A stretch of DNA of 64,000 bases from a virus: positions 1-64,000 of the IMG/VR virus record IMGVR_UViG_3300028786_000009. One strand, 5' to 3'. The notes under the pieces were generated by a model. That model made no database searches and had not been told where the DNA came from. It worked only from the letters and a program-made list of their open reading frames with translations. Of this stretch, positions 32,391 to 39,285 are shown one piece after another (position 1 is the first letter of the stretch; every line of letters begins with the position of its first letter). The translations under genes were made by a program, and so were the position numbers.

Positions 32391-32702
32391 AAAATGCAGT
32401 TACATCGATGCGGGTAATTAGTGCGCTCGGCGCCTATTGCGGTGCAACAAGTGTGAACTACAGTACGGGCCGTGCCATCTTTTGCAACACTGCAAATCAC
32501 GTGATAGACAAACCACCACGTTGTGACGCGCCAGACCCGGGGCGCGACGAGGTCGTCTATACCCGACGACTGCGACGACGACGGTGGAGTAACCAAAACT
32601 GCGAGCCCCTGCTGATGCGCATCCCTGAGAGAGGGATCAGTGCATATCCGCGGGCGTTTCCAGCGCCCGGCTTGAGAAGTTTCACGTTCAAGGAGAAAAA
32701 GC
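32391..32702 (+). promoter_or_regulatory. Promoter and structured leader of the 32703 gene
   Basis: No gene seen over 312 bases. TTTGCA-ACAC-TGCAAA (32481-32496) overlaps a promoter, -35 TTGCAA (32482-32487), 17-bp spacer, -10 TAGACA (32505-32510). About 180 bases of leader follow, with hairpins ATCCCT/AGGGAT (near 32621-32637) and CGGGCG/CGCCCG (near 32650-32668). A strong GGAG precedes ATG 32703. The leader might be a regulatory RNA. Confidence 0.5.
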
Positions 32703-33731
32703 ATGCCTACCGGTTATGTGTCAGATGGCACCCCAAGGGTGTTCTGGACCGAGGAAGAGAAGGCGATCATCGTTCGCGAAGCAGTCAAGCTGCTGGACGA
32801 TTGCGCCGTGGACAGCGAGGTCGCAGCGGTGCGACAGGCCGCCATCAATGCGCTGCCCGTCGAGCGACAGCGCAACAAGCTGGTCGCGATCACGCAATTG
32901 GACTGGTGGCCGGAGGCGGCGCTGACGGAGCGGCGGCGCAAGCGCGACCGAGAGCGCAAGAAGCTCGAGCGCCTGAACACGAAAGAGGTGCTGATCGCCG
33001 CGGCGCAGGCCAAGCTGGACCAGGCCGAGGATGCCGCCGACGAGCCGCTGATGACGTTGCCGATGCACGTGCTCAACGAGCCCACAGGCGAGGCTGCAAC
33101 CCCCGCACCCGCCACTACCCCCTTACCCACGCCCAAAATCACGCCCAGCGCCCCGGTCCTGGCGGCTGCTGCGGCTCCTGCGGCGGTATCGCCGCGCATC
33201 CCCGCACCCATCCCCGTGCCCATCCCCGTGCCCGCTGTTGCCGCTGCCGCTGCCGGCGCCGATCGGCTGGTGCTGTTGCGCGAGCTGCTGGTCGACACGC
33301 TGGCCGAGATCGTGAGCGACGCGGTCACCAAGGCACTGAGCAAGGCCATCTCAGCGAACCTGCTGGCGCGCCCGACCGCGCCGATCGAGATCCCCCAGGC
33401 CGCCATCCCCGAGAGCGTGGTGGTGCAGTCCACGCCGCGCAGCGCGGTGCTGGTGGTGGGCCTGGGCGGCTTGCAGCACGTGGAGATCGAAAAACGCTTC
33501 CATCGCCACCTGTGCCTGCGCTTCGTCTCACCCGACGAGTCCAAGGACAAGCTGCGCGACGAGGCAGACCGCGCCGCCACGGTGGTGGTGATGACCCAGC
33601 GCTTGACGCAGTCGCAGTGCGACATCGTCAAGGCCCGCACCAAGGACCTGATCGAGGTCCACGGTGGCGTGCATGAGCTGAACCAGCGCTTGGGCACCTT
33701 AGTCGGCTGGAACGGCGCCGCCGCGCACTGA
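32703..33731 (+). CDS. Regulator-like protein with Pro/Ala linker and DUF2325-like end (tentative)
   Basis: 342 residues, ATG 32703, with GGAG upstream. Residues 1-125 are basic and helical (RRRKRDRERKKLERL, DNA-binding looking). Residues 130-185 are a Pro/Ala/Val linker. Residues 250-335 carry SAVLVVGLGGLQHVEIEK, DEADRAATVVVMTQ, and a long helix, similar to DUF2325, a Rossmann-like domain. First gene after a long regulated leader. Confidence 0.5.
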   Translation: MPTGYVSDGTPRVFWTEEEKAIIVREAVKLLDDCAVDSEVAAVRQAAINALPVERQRNKLVAITQLDWWPEAALTERRRKRDRERKKLERLNTKEVLIAAAQAKLDQAEDAADEPLMTLPMHVLNEPTGEAATPAPATTPLPTPKITPSAPVLAAAAAPAAVSPRIPAPIPVPIPVPAVAAAAAGADRLVLLRELLVDTLAEIVSDAVTKALSKAISANLLARPTAPIEIPQAAIPESVVVQSTPRSAVLVVGLGGLQHVEIEKRFHRHLCLRFVSPDESKDKLRDEADRAATVVVMTQRLTQSQCDIVKARTKDLIEVHGGVHELNQRLGTLVGWNGAAAH

Positions 33732-33735
33732 GAAG

Positions 33736-33918
33736 ATGAACTACCCAGACGAGCCGCCGCGCAGCGATGCGCAGGCGAAGCTGCTGCGTTTTCGCCAAGG
33801 CGGAGCGGTGGAGTTCCTGTTCGTGGCTGTGATGGGCGCAGGCGCGTGGCAGATTGTCAGTTGGCTGCACTTGCTGTGGCAAACGATCACCGGGCGAGGA
33901 GGAGGTGCCTGCTCATGA
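33736..33918 (+). CDS. Small membrane protein
   Basis: 60 residues, ATG 33736, AGAAG upstream. One hydrophobic segment (residues about 25-48) follows a polar start with RSDAQAKLLRFRQ. Stop overlaps the next gene by ATGA. No family. Confidence 0.5.
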   Translation: MNYPDEPPRSDAQAKLLRFRQGGAVEFLFVAVMGAGAWQIVSWLHLLWQTITGRGGGACS

Positions 33919-34349
33919 CGCGAAAGTCTCACATTGACCGGCGCATCCCCGCCGGGCCGAATCACCAGGTGGTGTCGGTGGTGTCGACGCCGAAGACCAA
34001 GGACGACACGTACCCGTACCGGCGCAGCCCCTGCGCCACGTGCCCCTGGCGCGTCGACGCGGTGGGCGAGTTCCCGCCCCAAGCGTTCCTGATCTCGGCC
34101 CACATCGCCTACGACCAGGCCATGGAGACGTTCGGCTGCCACGAGTCGGGCGTCAAGCACGCCACCACCTGCGCGGGCTTCATCCTGCGCTCGGAGCACA
34201 ACCTGGCGCTGCGCATTCTGCTGGCGCGCGACAAGGTGAACCTGGACCAGATCGACGACGGCGGCCACGAGCTGCACGCCGACTACCGCGCCATGGCCAT
34301 CGCCAACGGCGTGGACCCCGACGACACGGTGCTGGTGCCCTGCCGCTGA
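33915..34349 (+). CDS. DUF6283-like Cys protein
   Basis: 144 residues, ATG 33915. PYRRSPCATCPWRVD, then FPPQAFLISAHIAYDQ, FGCHES, and CAGFILR match what I remember as DUF6283, a phage and actinobacterial family with conserved Cys and His. Function is unknown. Last gene before the AATATGGC boxes. Confidence 0.65.
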   Translation: MTRKSHIDRRIPAGPNHQVVSVVSTPKTKDDTYPYRRSPCATCPWRVDAVGEFPPQAFLISAHIAYDQAMETFGCHESGVKHATTCAGFILRSEHNLALRILLARDKVNLDQIDDGGHELHADYRAMAIANGVDPDDTVLVPCR

Positions 34350-34383
34350 CCCCCCCCGTGAACAAGTGAGGCCCGACGTGCGA

Positions 34384-34430
34384 AAATATGGCGCGTTGGC
34401 CTTACTTAATATGGCGTGATGCCATATTAT
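34384..34430. promoter_or_regulatory. AATATGGC palindrome and extra box upstream of the 34472 gene
   Basis: AAATATGGCGC at 34384-34393, then AATATGGC-GTGAT-GCCATATT, a perfect 21-bp palindrome, at 34408-34428. The end of the palindrome includes TATTAT (34425-34430), a good -10 sequence, with TTACTT 17 bp upstream. A protein bound here would block or set this promoter. Same palindrome as at 8794-8814. Confidence 0.65.
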
Positions 34431-34471
34431 TGGGGTGGGGCGATCGTGCCCCGGCAACAAGGGACAAGCGA

Positions 34472-34888
34472 ATGGATACAGCAGTGGATCGCAGCGTGGT
34501 GATCGACACGCCCGAGGGCAAGCGGGAGTTCGACATCGCCAGCGACGCGTACGAGGCGGGCAAGAGGGACGATGGCCACCCGTTCATCGCCGAGAACTAC
34601 TACGTGACGATGACAAACGAGCGCGGCGAGCGCTGGGCGCACAAGCTGCGCTGGGTCGGCTGCGAGGTCGACCAGGACGAGGAGGGCTACAACTGCTTCA
34701 CCGACGTGCGCGCGCACGCGCTGGAGCAGGCCGCCAAGCTGCTGGGCGCCATCGTCGAGGCCGGTGGCGCGGTGAACCTGGAGCACTGGGACCAGGCCCG
34801 CCCGGTGTACGGCTCCGACGCCTACGTGGAGTACGGTCAGTACGACGACTGGGTGCTCGAGCGCAAGGAAGCGGGAGTCGCCCTGTGA
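34472..34888 (+). CDS. Hypothetical protein
   Basis: 138 residues, ATG 34472, with AAGGGA upstream; the frame is open from 34388, but that part crosses the boxes. Acidic: VIDTPEGKREFDIASDAY, HKLRWVGCEVDQDEEGYNC, VYGSDAYVEYGQYDDW. No family. First gene after the palindrome. Confidence 0.58.
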   Translation: MDTAVDRSVVIDTPEGKREFDIASDAYEAGKRDDGHPFIAENYYVTMTNERGERWAHKLRWVGCEVDQDEEGYNCFTDVRAHALEQAAKLLGAIVEAGGAVNLEHWDQARPVYGSDAYVEYGQYDDWVLERKEAGVAL

Positions 34889-35115
34889 GCACCACCACCC
34901 GCCAGTTCGCTGCGATCGTGCGCCGCCGCACGTCGACGTTCCCGTGCCGCATGGGCGTGTACTTCGACTGCACCGCGCACGGCGGGGGCTACTACCGCGC
35001 CGTCGGCGTGCCCGGTGCGATCGTGATCAACAGCACCACGGGCACGATGCTCGACCTGCGCTCGGGCGAGATCTACCACGACGCGCGCTTCGAGGCCGCC
35101 AAGGAGGCCGCATGA
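34885..35115 (+). CDS. Hypothetical protein
   Basis: 76 residues from GTG 34885, coupled by GTGA. Basic start (FAAIVRRRTS), then Gly/Tyr-rich GGGYYRAVG and VINSTTGTMLDLRSGEIY, suggesting a small beta fold. No family. Confidence 0.5.
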   Translation: MSTTTRQFAAIVRRRTSTFPCRMGVYFDCTAHGGGYYRAVGVPGAIVINSTTGTMLDLRSGEIYHDARFEAAKEAA

Positions 35116-35210
35116 AAAAGATCACCGAGGCGCGCTGGTATCCCTTCGTGGTCACGGCCCTGGCGTTCGCGGCCGGCGCCGTGTTCGCCCTGTACCTGGG
35201 GGTCGCATGA
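35112..35210 (+). CDS. 32-residue single-span membrane protein
   Basis: ATG 35112 with AAGGAGG directly upstream and ATGA coupling on both sides, so probably real. MKKITEARWYPFVVT start then a single hydrophobic segment. Too short for most gene finders. Confidence 0.5.
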   Translation: MKKITEARWYPFVVTALAFAAGAVFALYLGVA

Positions 35211-35431
35211 ACGACACCACCACCATCGACACCGGCGCTGAGCTGCGCGCCATCGTCAGCGAGATCGAGAGCGCGTACCTGCACCTCACGCGCATGGCGC
35301 TGGCGCTGTCGGACGCGTGGGGCGCCAACACGCGCGGGTTCGGCAACGCCGAGCACGCGTTCGACATCGCGGTGCGCCGCTACAGCGCTGCCGTGCTGGC
35401 GCAGCGCGCCTTCTTCGGCAGGCAGACATGA
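35207..35431 (+). CDS. Small helical hypothetical protein
   Basis: 74 residues, ATG 35207, ATGA-coupled. Entirely helical, MNDTTTIDTGAELRAIVSEI, with aromatic residues near the end. No family. Confidence 0.5.
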   Translation: MNDTTTIDTGAELRAIVSEIESAYLHLTRMALALSDAWGANTRGFGNAEHAFDIAVRRYSAAVLAQRAFFGRQT

Positions 35432-35637
35432 CCCAGGCGCTGAGCCTGGCCGAACACAAGACCACCAAGGAGATCGACAAGATGGACGCTGAAATCGACA
35501 AGCTGCGCGCCGAGACGCGCAAGGTGCTGCGCGAGACGGTGGTGATCCCGTTCCTGGCCGGCGCTGCCGTGATGGGTGGGCTCACCGCGCTGGTGGGCGC
35601 CATCGCCGCGATCGTCGTCAAGCTGTGGGTGGCGTGA
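35428..35637 (+). CDS. Coiled-coil membrane-anchored small protein
   Basis: 69 residues, ATG 35428, ATGA-coupled. Residues 8-37 are a charged coiled coil (EIDKMDAEIDKLRAETRK), residues 40-67 hydrophobic. Topology resembles small phage lysis or exclusion proteins, but there is no family to support this. Confidence 0.5.
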   Translation: MTQALSLAEHKTTKEIDKMDAEIDKLRAETRKVLRETVVIPFLAGAAVMGGLTALVGAIAAIVVKLWVA

Positions 35638-35852
35638 TGGCCATGTCACGCACCGCCAACGTCGAACGCGCCATCAAGGCGTGCCACAAGGGGATGGGGC
35701 CGGCCGAGGCCGCACGCAAGTTCGCAGTCGACCTGCGCAACCTGCAACGCGCGCTGCGCGCCGAGGGCGTGGCCGCTCGACCCGTGGGCCGCCCACGCAA
35801 GCAACACCTCGAAACACACCCCCCGGTAGACGAGGCAGTTGCGGACTTCTGA
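35637..35852 (+). CDS. Small helix-turn-helix and AT-hook protein
   Basis: 71 residues, ATG 35637 (TGATG junction). ERAIKACHKGMGPAEAARKF and LRNLQRAL form a helix-turn-helix of the resolvase type, and VGRPRKQ is an AT-hook-like motif. Probably a small DNA-binding regulator, placed last before the terminators that precede the late genes, so it may control the late promoter. Confidence 0.6.
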   Translation: MAMSRTANVERAIKACHKGMGPAEAARKFAVDLRNLQRALRAEGVAARPVGRPRKQHLETHPPVDEAVADF

Positions 35853-35956
35853 GCGCACCACCGCGTGTCATGATTCGCCTGTGCTGACGCCGGTCGGCGC
35901 ATTTCCTCCTTGAATCGCGGCTGTCTCCTCCTCACTCCCTAGCCGCCGGGGTTTTA

Positions 35957-36015
35957 CGGGGCCAGACGTTCCTCCCTTCGTCTGGCCCCGCTTATTTCAC
36001 AGCTTCATAAGCGGG
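35957..36015 (+). terminator. Two overlapping hairpins before the terminase genes
   Basis: Hairpin 1: CGGGGCCAGACG (35957-35968) with CGTCTGGCCCCG (35979-35990), then CTTATTTC, a terminator. Hairpin 2: CCCGCTTAT (35987-35995) with ATAAGCGGG (36007-36015), sharing CCCG with hairpin 1. They cannot form together, which suggests an attenuator-like switch upstream of the late genes. ATG of the next gene is 36038. Confidence 0.6.
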
Positions 36016-36037
36016 CTTTCGCATATCTTGCGCGCCC

Positions 36038-36802
36038 ATGAACGCGCGCGCGACCAAACCGCCCAAGCCTGAGCCCAAGCTGCCCAAGGAGCCAGCCAGC
36101 AAGCTCTTGCCGCCTGACTGGGCAGGCATGGAGCTGGCGTGGCGCACAGGCATTCGCTCGGTGCGCTCCATCGCCATGGAGTTCGGTGTCAGCGGCGCAG
36201 CAGTGCACCAGCACTTCACCAAGCTGGGCATTCCCAGGGACCTGAGAGCACGCATTCAGGCCAAGGCGCAGGAGAAACTTAACAGGGCAGCGTTAACCCC
36301 GAAGGCGGACGTTAAGGCCCCTCCTGCGACCGAAGCGGCGATCGTGGAGGTCAATGCGCAGGTGCTGGCGCACGTCCAGACAGCGCACCGAAAGCACATC
36401 GGGCGTGCTCGCGAGCTGGCCTTCACGATGCTGGCCGAGCTGGAGGAAGTCACCGGCGCCAAGCCGATCCTCGAGCGCATCAGCTCGGAGATGCGCTCGC
36501 TCGACGAGGGCGAGATGCGCAGCGCACTGCAAGAGCTGGCGATGCTGGTGCGCAACCTGCCGAGCCGAGTCAAGGTGATGCGCGACCTGGCCGAGACGCT
36601 GCGCACGCTGGTGGGCATGGAGCGCGAGGCGTTCGGGCTGAACACCACCGCGGGCAGCGACGGCCGCCCGCTGGTGATCATTCGCGACTTCACCGGCCGC
36701 GGCGATCCCGACGCGCCGCGCCGCAACGCGCCGCCTGCCGAGGAGGCCACCGTGGTGCCGTGGGTGTCGCTGGTGGGCGATGGCGAGGGCGAGGCGGCGT
36801 GA
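36038..36802 (+). CDS. Terminase small subunit (probable)
   Basis: 254 residues, ATG 36038. Lys/Pro-rich start, then VRSIAMEFGVSGAAVHQHFTKL, a helix-turn-helix for packaging-site recognition, then a long central helix region (oligomerisation) and an acidic end. The large subunit gene follows after one small gene. Fits the small subunit of a headful-packaging phage. Confidence 0.72.
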   Translation: MNARATKPPKPEPKLPKEPASKLLPPDWAGMELAWRTGIRSVRSIAMEFGVSGAAVHQHFTKLGIPRDLRARIQAKAQEKLNRAALTPKADVKAPPATEAAIVEVNAQVLAHVQTAHRKHIGRARELAFTMLAELEEVTGAKPILERISSEMRSLDEGEMRSALQELAMLVRNLPSRVKVMRDLAETLRTLVGMEREAFGLNTTAGSDGRPLVIIRDFTGRGDPDAPRRNAPPAEEATVVPWVSLVGDGEGEAA

Positions 36803-37155
36803 ACATGAAGCTGCGCGCTCTCGACCCCGAGCTGCTGCGCTACGAGGCGCGTGCGGGCTACATGGCGATGCCGCACGCCGACAGCCTGGAGCAAGCGCAG
36901 GGCCTGATGTTCCTGTGCCCGAAGTGCTTCGTGGCCAACGAGGGCCGCGTGGGCACGCACCGCGTGATCTGCTGGTCACGCTCGCGCGGGGTGCCCGACG
37001 ACGCGCTGCCAGGCCCGGGGCGCTGGCGCCTGCTGGGCACGAGCTTCGACGACCTGACGCTCGAAGGCGAGAACGGCGGGGCACGCTCGGTGCTGCTCAC
37101 CGGTGGGTGCCAGTGGCACGGCTTCATCACCGACGGCGAGGTGACGCAGTCATGA
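36799..37155 (+). CDS. Conserved phage protein between terminase subunits
   Basis: 118 residues from GTG 36799 (GTGA) or ATG 36805. LDPELLRYEARAGY, GLMFLCPKCFVANEG, HRVICWSRSRGVPDDA, PGPGRWRLLGT, CQWHGFI: a pattern conserved in many phages, with CPKC and a GCQWHG element that may bind zinc. No function known. ATGA coupling to terL suggests a packaging accessory. Confidence 0.6.
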   Translation: MNMKLRALDPELLRYEARAGYMAMPHADSLEQAQGLMFLCPKCFVANEGRVGTHRVICWSRSRGVPDDALPGPGRWRLLGTSFDDLTLEGENGGARSVLLTGGCQWHGFITDGEVTQS

Positions 37156-38669
37156 CGACGATGTCTGGCGCCCTGCTCGACGCTGGCAACCAGCGCATCG
37201 AGTTCAGCTACAAGCCGCAGGGGCCGATCGCCGACGCCTACATCCGAGACCGCAGCCAGCGCGCGTTCATCATGGGACCGCTGGGCTCGGGCAAGACCAA
37301 CGCCTCATGCTGGAAGGCGTTTCGGTGCATGTGCGATCAGAAGCCCGACTTCAACGGCATCCGGCGCACGCGCATCGCCGCCATCCGCAACACCTACAGC
37401 GACCTGCTCTCCACGACCGCCAAGGACTGGCTCGAGATGTTCGAGCCGCTCGGGCACTGGAGCAGCGGCGGACGCGAGCCCCCGCAGCACACGCTGGACT
37501 TCATGCTGCCGCCTGAGCGGCCGGGCGACGCGCCCACGCGGGTGCAGGCCGAGCTGGTGTTCCTGGCGCTCGACCGCGAGGAGCACGTGCGCAAGCTGCG
37601 CGGCATGCAGCTCACCGCGGCGATGCTGAGCGAAGCCAAGGAGCTGCCGTTCGCGGTGCTCCAGATGTGCGACCTGCGCGTGGGCCGCTACCCGATGGGC
37701 GAGGTGCAGGCGACCTGGTACGGCATGTTCGGCGACACCAACGCGCCCGACACCGACCATTGGTACTACCGCATGGCCGAGGAAAAGCGGCCCGAGGGCT
37801 GGCTGTTCTACCGCCAGCCCGGCGGGGTGATGCGCGACACGCGCGACAGCCCCTGGCGCACCAACCCCGAGGCCGAGAACCTGCGCAACCTGCCGCGCGA
37901 CTACTACACCAAGGGCGCGCAGGGCAAGGACGAGGGCTGGATTCTGGTCAACCTGGCCAACGAGTACGGGTTCGTGGCCGACGGCAAGGCGGTGTACCCG
38001 GACTATCGCGACAGCACGATGTGCCACGAGTTCGAGCTGGTGCGCGAGCTGGGGATCTACGCCGGCATGGACTTCGGGCTGACCCCGGCGCTGCTGGTGG
38101 GCCAGCAGACCCTGGCGGGCCAGTGGCGCATCCGCCACGAGCTGGTGACCGAGAACACCGGCATCCTGCGCTTCGCCGACGAGGTGAACCTGTTCATGCA
38201 GCGCCACTACCTGGGCTGGCCGCTGCTGGGGATCTACGGCGATCCGGCGGGCGACCAGCGCCAGGCCGGCGATGTGGAGGAGCGCACCGCCTTCCAGCTC
38301 CTGGCGCACAAGAACATCAAGGCCAGCCCGGCACCGGGCAACAACGACTTCGTGCTGCGCTCCGAGGCGTTCAGCGCGCCCATGCGCAGGTACATCGACG
38401 GCGAGCCCGGGCTGCTGATCCACCCCGATTGCCGCGTCACGCGCAAGGGCCTGCAAGGCGGCTACGCCTACAAGCGCGTCAAGGTGGCCGGCGATGAGCG
38501 CTACCGCGACCTGCCCGACAAGAACAAGTACAGCCACCCGTGCGAGGCGGGCCAGTACATGCTGCTCGGAGCGGGCGAGGGCGCCTACGTGATGTCGAGC
38601 ACGCAGTCCGACCGGGCCATGGATGTGGTGGGCTTTCGCCAGCGCATGGGCTACGAGGCCGCAGCGTGA
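37152..38669 (+). CDS. terL: Terminase large subunit
   Basis: 505 residues, ATG 37152 overlapping the previous TGA. Walker A MGPLGSGKT at 41-49 with Lys48. LVFLALDREEHVRKLRG and MLSEAKEL supply the ATPase acidic part. The nuclease half has GMDFGLTP near 305 and YGDPAGDQR near 363. It pumps DNA into the prohead and cuts the concatemer. Adjacent genes encode the small subunit and portal. Confidence 0.92.
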   Translation: MTTMSGALLDAGNQRIEFSYKPQGPIADAYIRDRSQRAFIMGPLGSGKTNASCWKAFRCMCDQKPDFNGIRRTRIAAIRNTYSDLLSTTAKDWLEMFEPLGHWSSGGREPPQHTLDFMLPPERPGDAPTRVQAELVFLALDREEHVRKLRGMQLTAAMLSEAKELPFAVLQMCDLRVGRYPMGEVQATWYGMFGDTNAPDTDHWYYRMAEEKRPEGWLFYRQPGGVMRDTRDSPWRTNPEAENLRNLPRDYYTKGAQGKDEGWILVNLANEYGFVADGKAVYPDYRDSTMCHEFELVRELGIYAGMDFGLTPALLVGQQTLAGQWRIRHELVTENTGILRFADEVNLFMQRHYLGWPLLGIYGDPAGDQRQAGDVEERTAFQLLAHKNIKASPAPGNNDFVLRSEAFSAPMRRYIDGEPGLLIHPDCRVTRKGLQGGYAYKRVKVAGDERYRDLPDKNKYSHPCEAGQYMLLGAGEGAYVMSSTQSDRAMDVVGFRQRMGYEAAA

Positions 38670-39274
38670 GCACCAACGTCGTCGCGCTGCACCCGGGCTG
38701 CTTCGGCACCCGCAGCTACGTCGGCAGCGTGCCGGTGCTGCTCACCGAGTGGGACCGCGAGCGCGCCGAGCGCTGGCAGCAAGAGATCGACGCCACCGCC
38801 ATGAACCAGCGCCCGAGCGCCACCGGGATCTATCACGAGGGCCGCTACCGCATCGGCTGGCTCGGCGAGCTGGCATTCTTGCGCTGGGCGCGCTCGTTCG
38901 GCGCAGTGTGCCATCACAGCGTGGCCACCGACGGCAAGCCAGGCCATGAACCCGAGTTCAGGGTCAGGCGCAACGGGCGCACCCTGCTGCTGGACGTGAA
39001 GACGCGCACGAGCATGCCCGATGCACTGGCGGTGCACGAGCGCGAGAAGCTCGACGCCGACGTGTTCGTGCTGGCCCACATCTGGGACCGCAGCAACCGC
39101 CTGGTGGAGCTGGTGGGCTGGGCCTACCGCGACGAGCTGGCGAGCACGCCGATCACGCCCATCCCCGACTTCAAGAACAAGCCAGGGCACTCGCTGTCGC
39201 GCCATGCGCTGCGCGACATGCGCGTGCTGATGCTCGGGCTGGACCCGGACGACAACCCGTTCGACGAGACGTGA
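38666..39274 (+). CDS. PD-(D/E)XK-like protein (packaging-associated)
   Basis: 202 residues from GTG 38666 overlapping the terL stop (GTGA). IGWLGELAFLRWAR, EPEFRVRRNGR and LLLDVKTRTS form a restriction-endonuclease-like fold, with Glu in LGE and Asp-x-Lys in DVKT. It lies between terL and the portal gene, so it may process DNA during packaging, but it could be a defence or exclusion nuclease. Confidence 0.65.
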   Translation: MSTNVVALHPGCFGTRSYVGSVPVLLTEWDRERAERWQQEIDATAMNQRPSATGIYHEGRYRIGWLGELAFLRWARSFGAVCHHSVATDGKPGHEPEFRVRRNGRTLLLDVKTRTSMPDALAVHEREKLDADVFVLAHIWDRSNRLVELVGWAYRDELASTPITPIPDFKNKPGHSLSRHALRDMRVLMLGLDPDDNPFDET

Positions 39275-39285
39275 AGGAGAACGAC

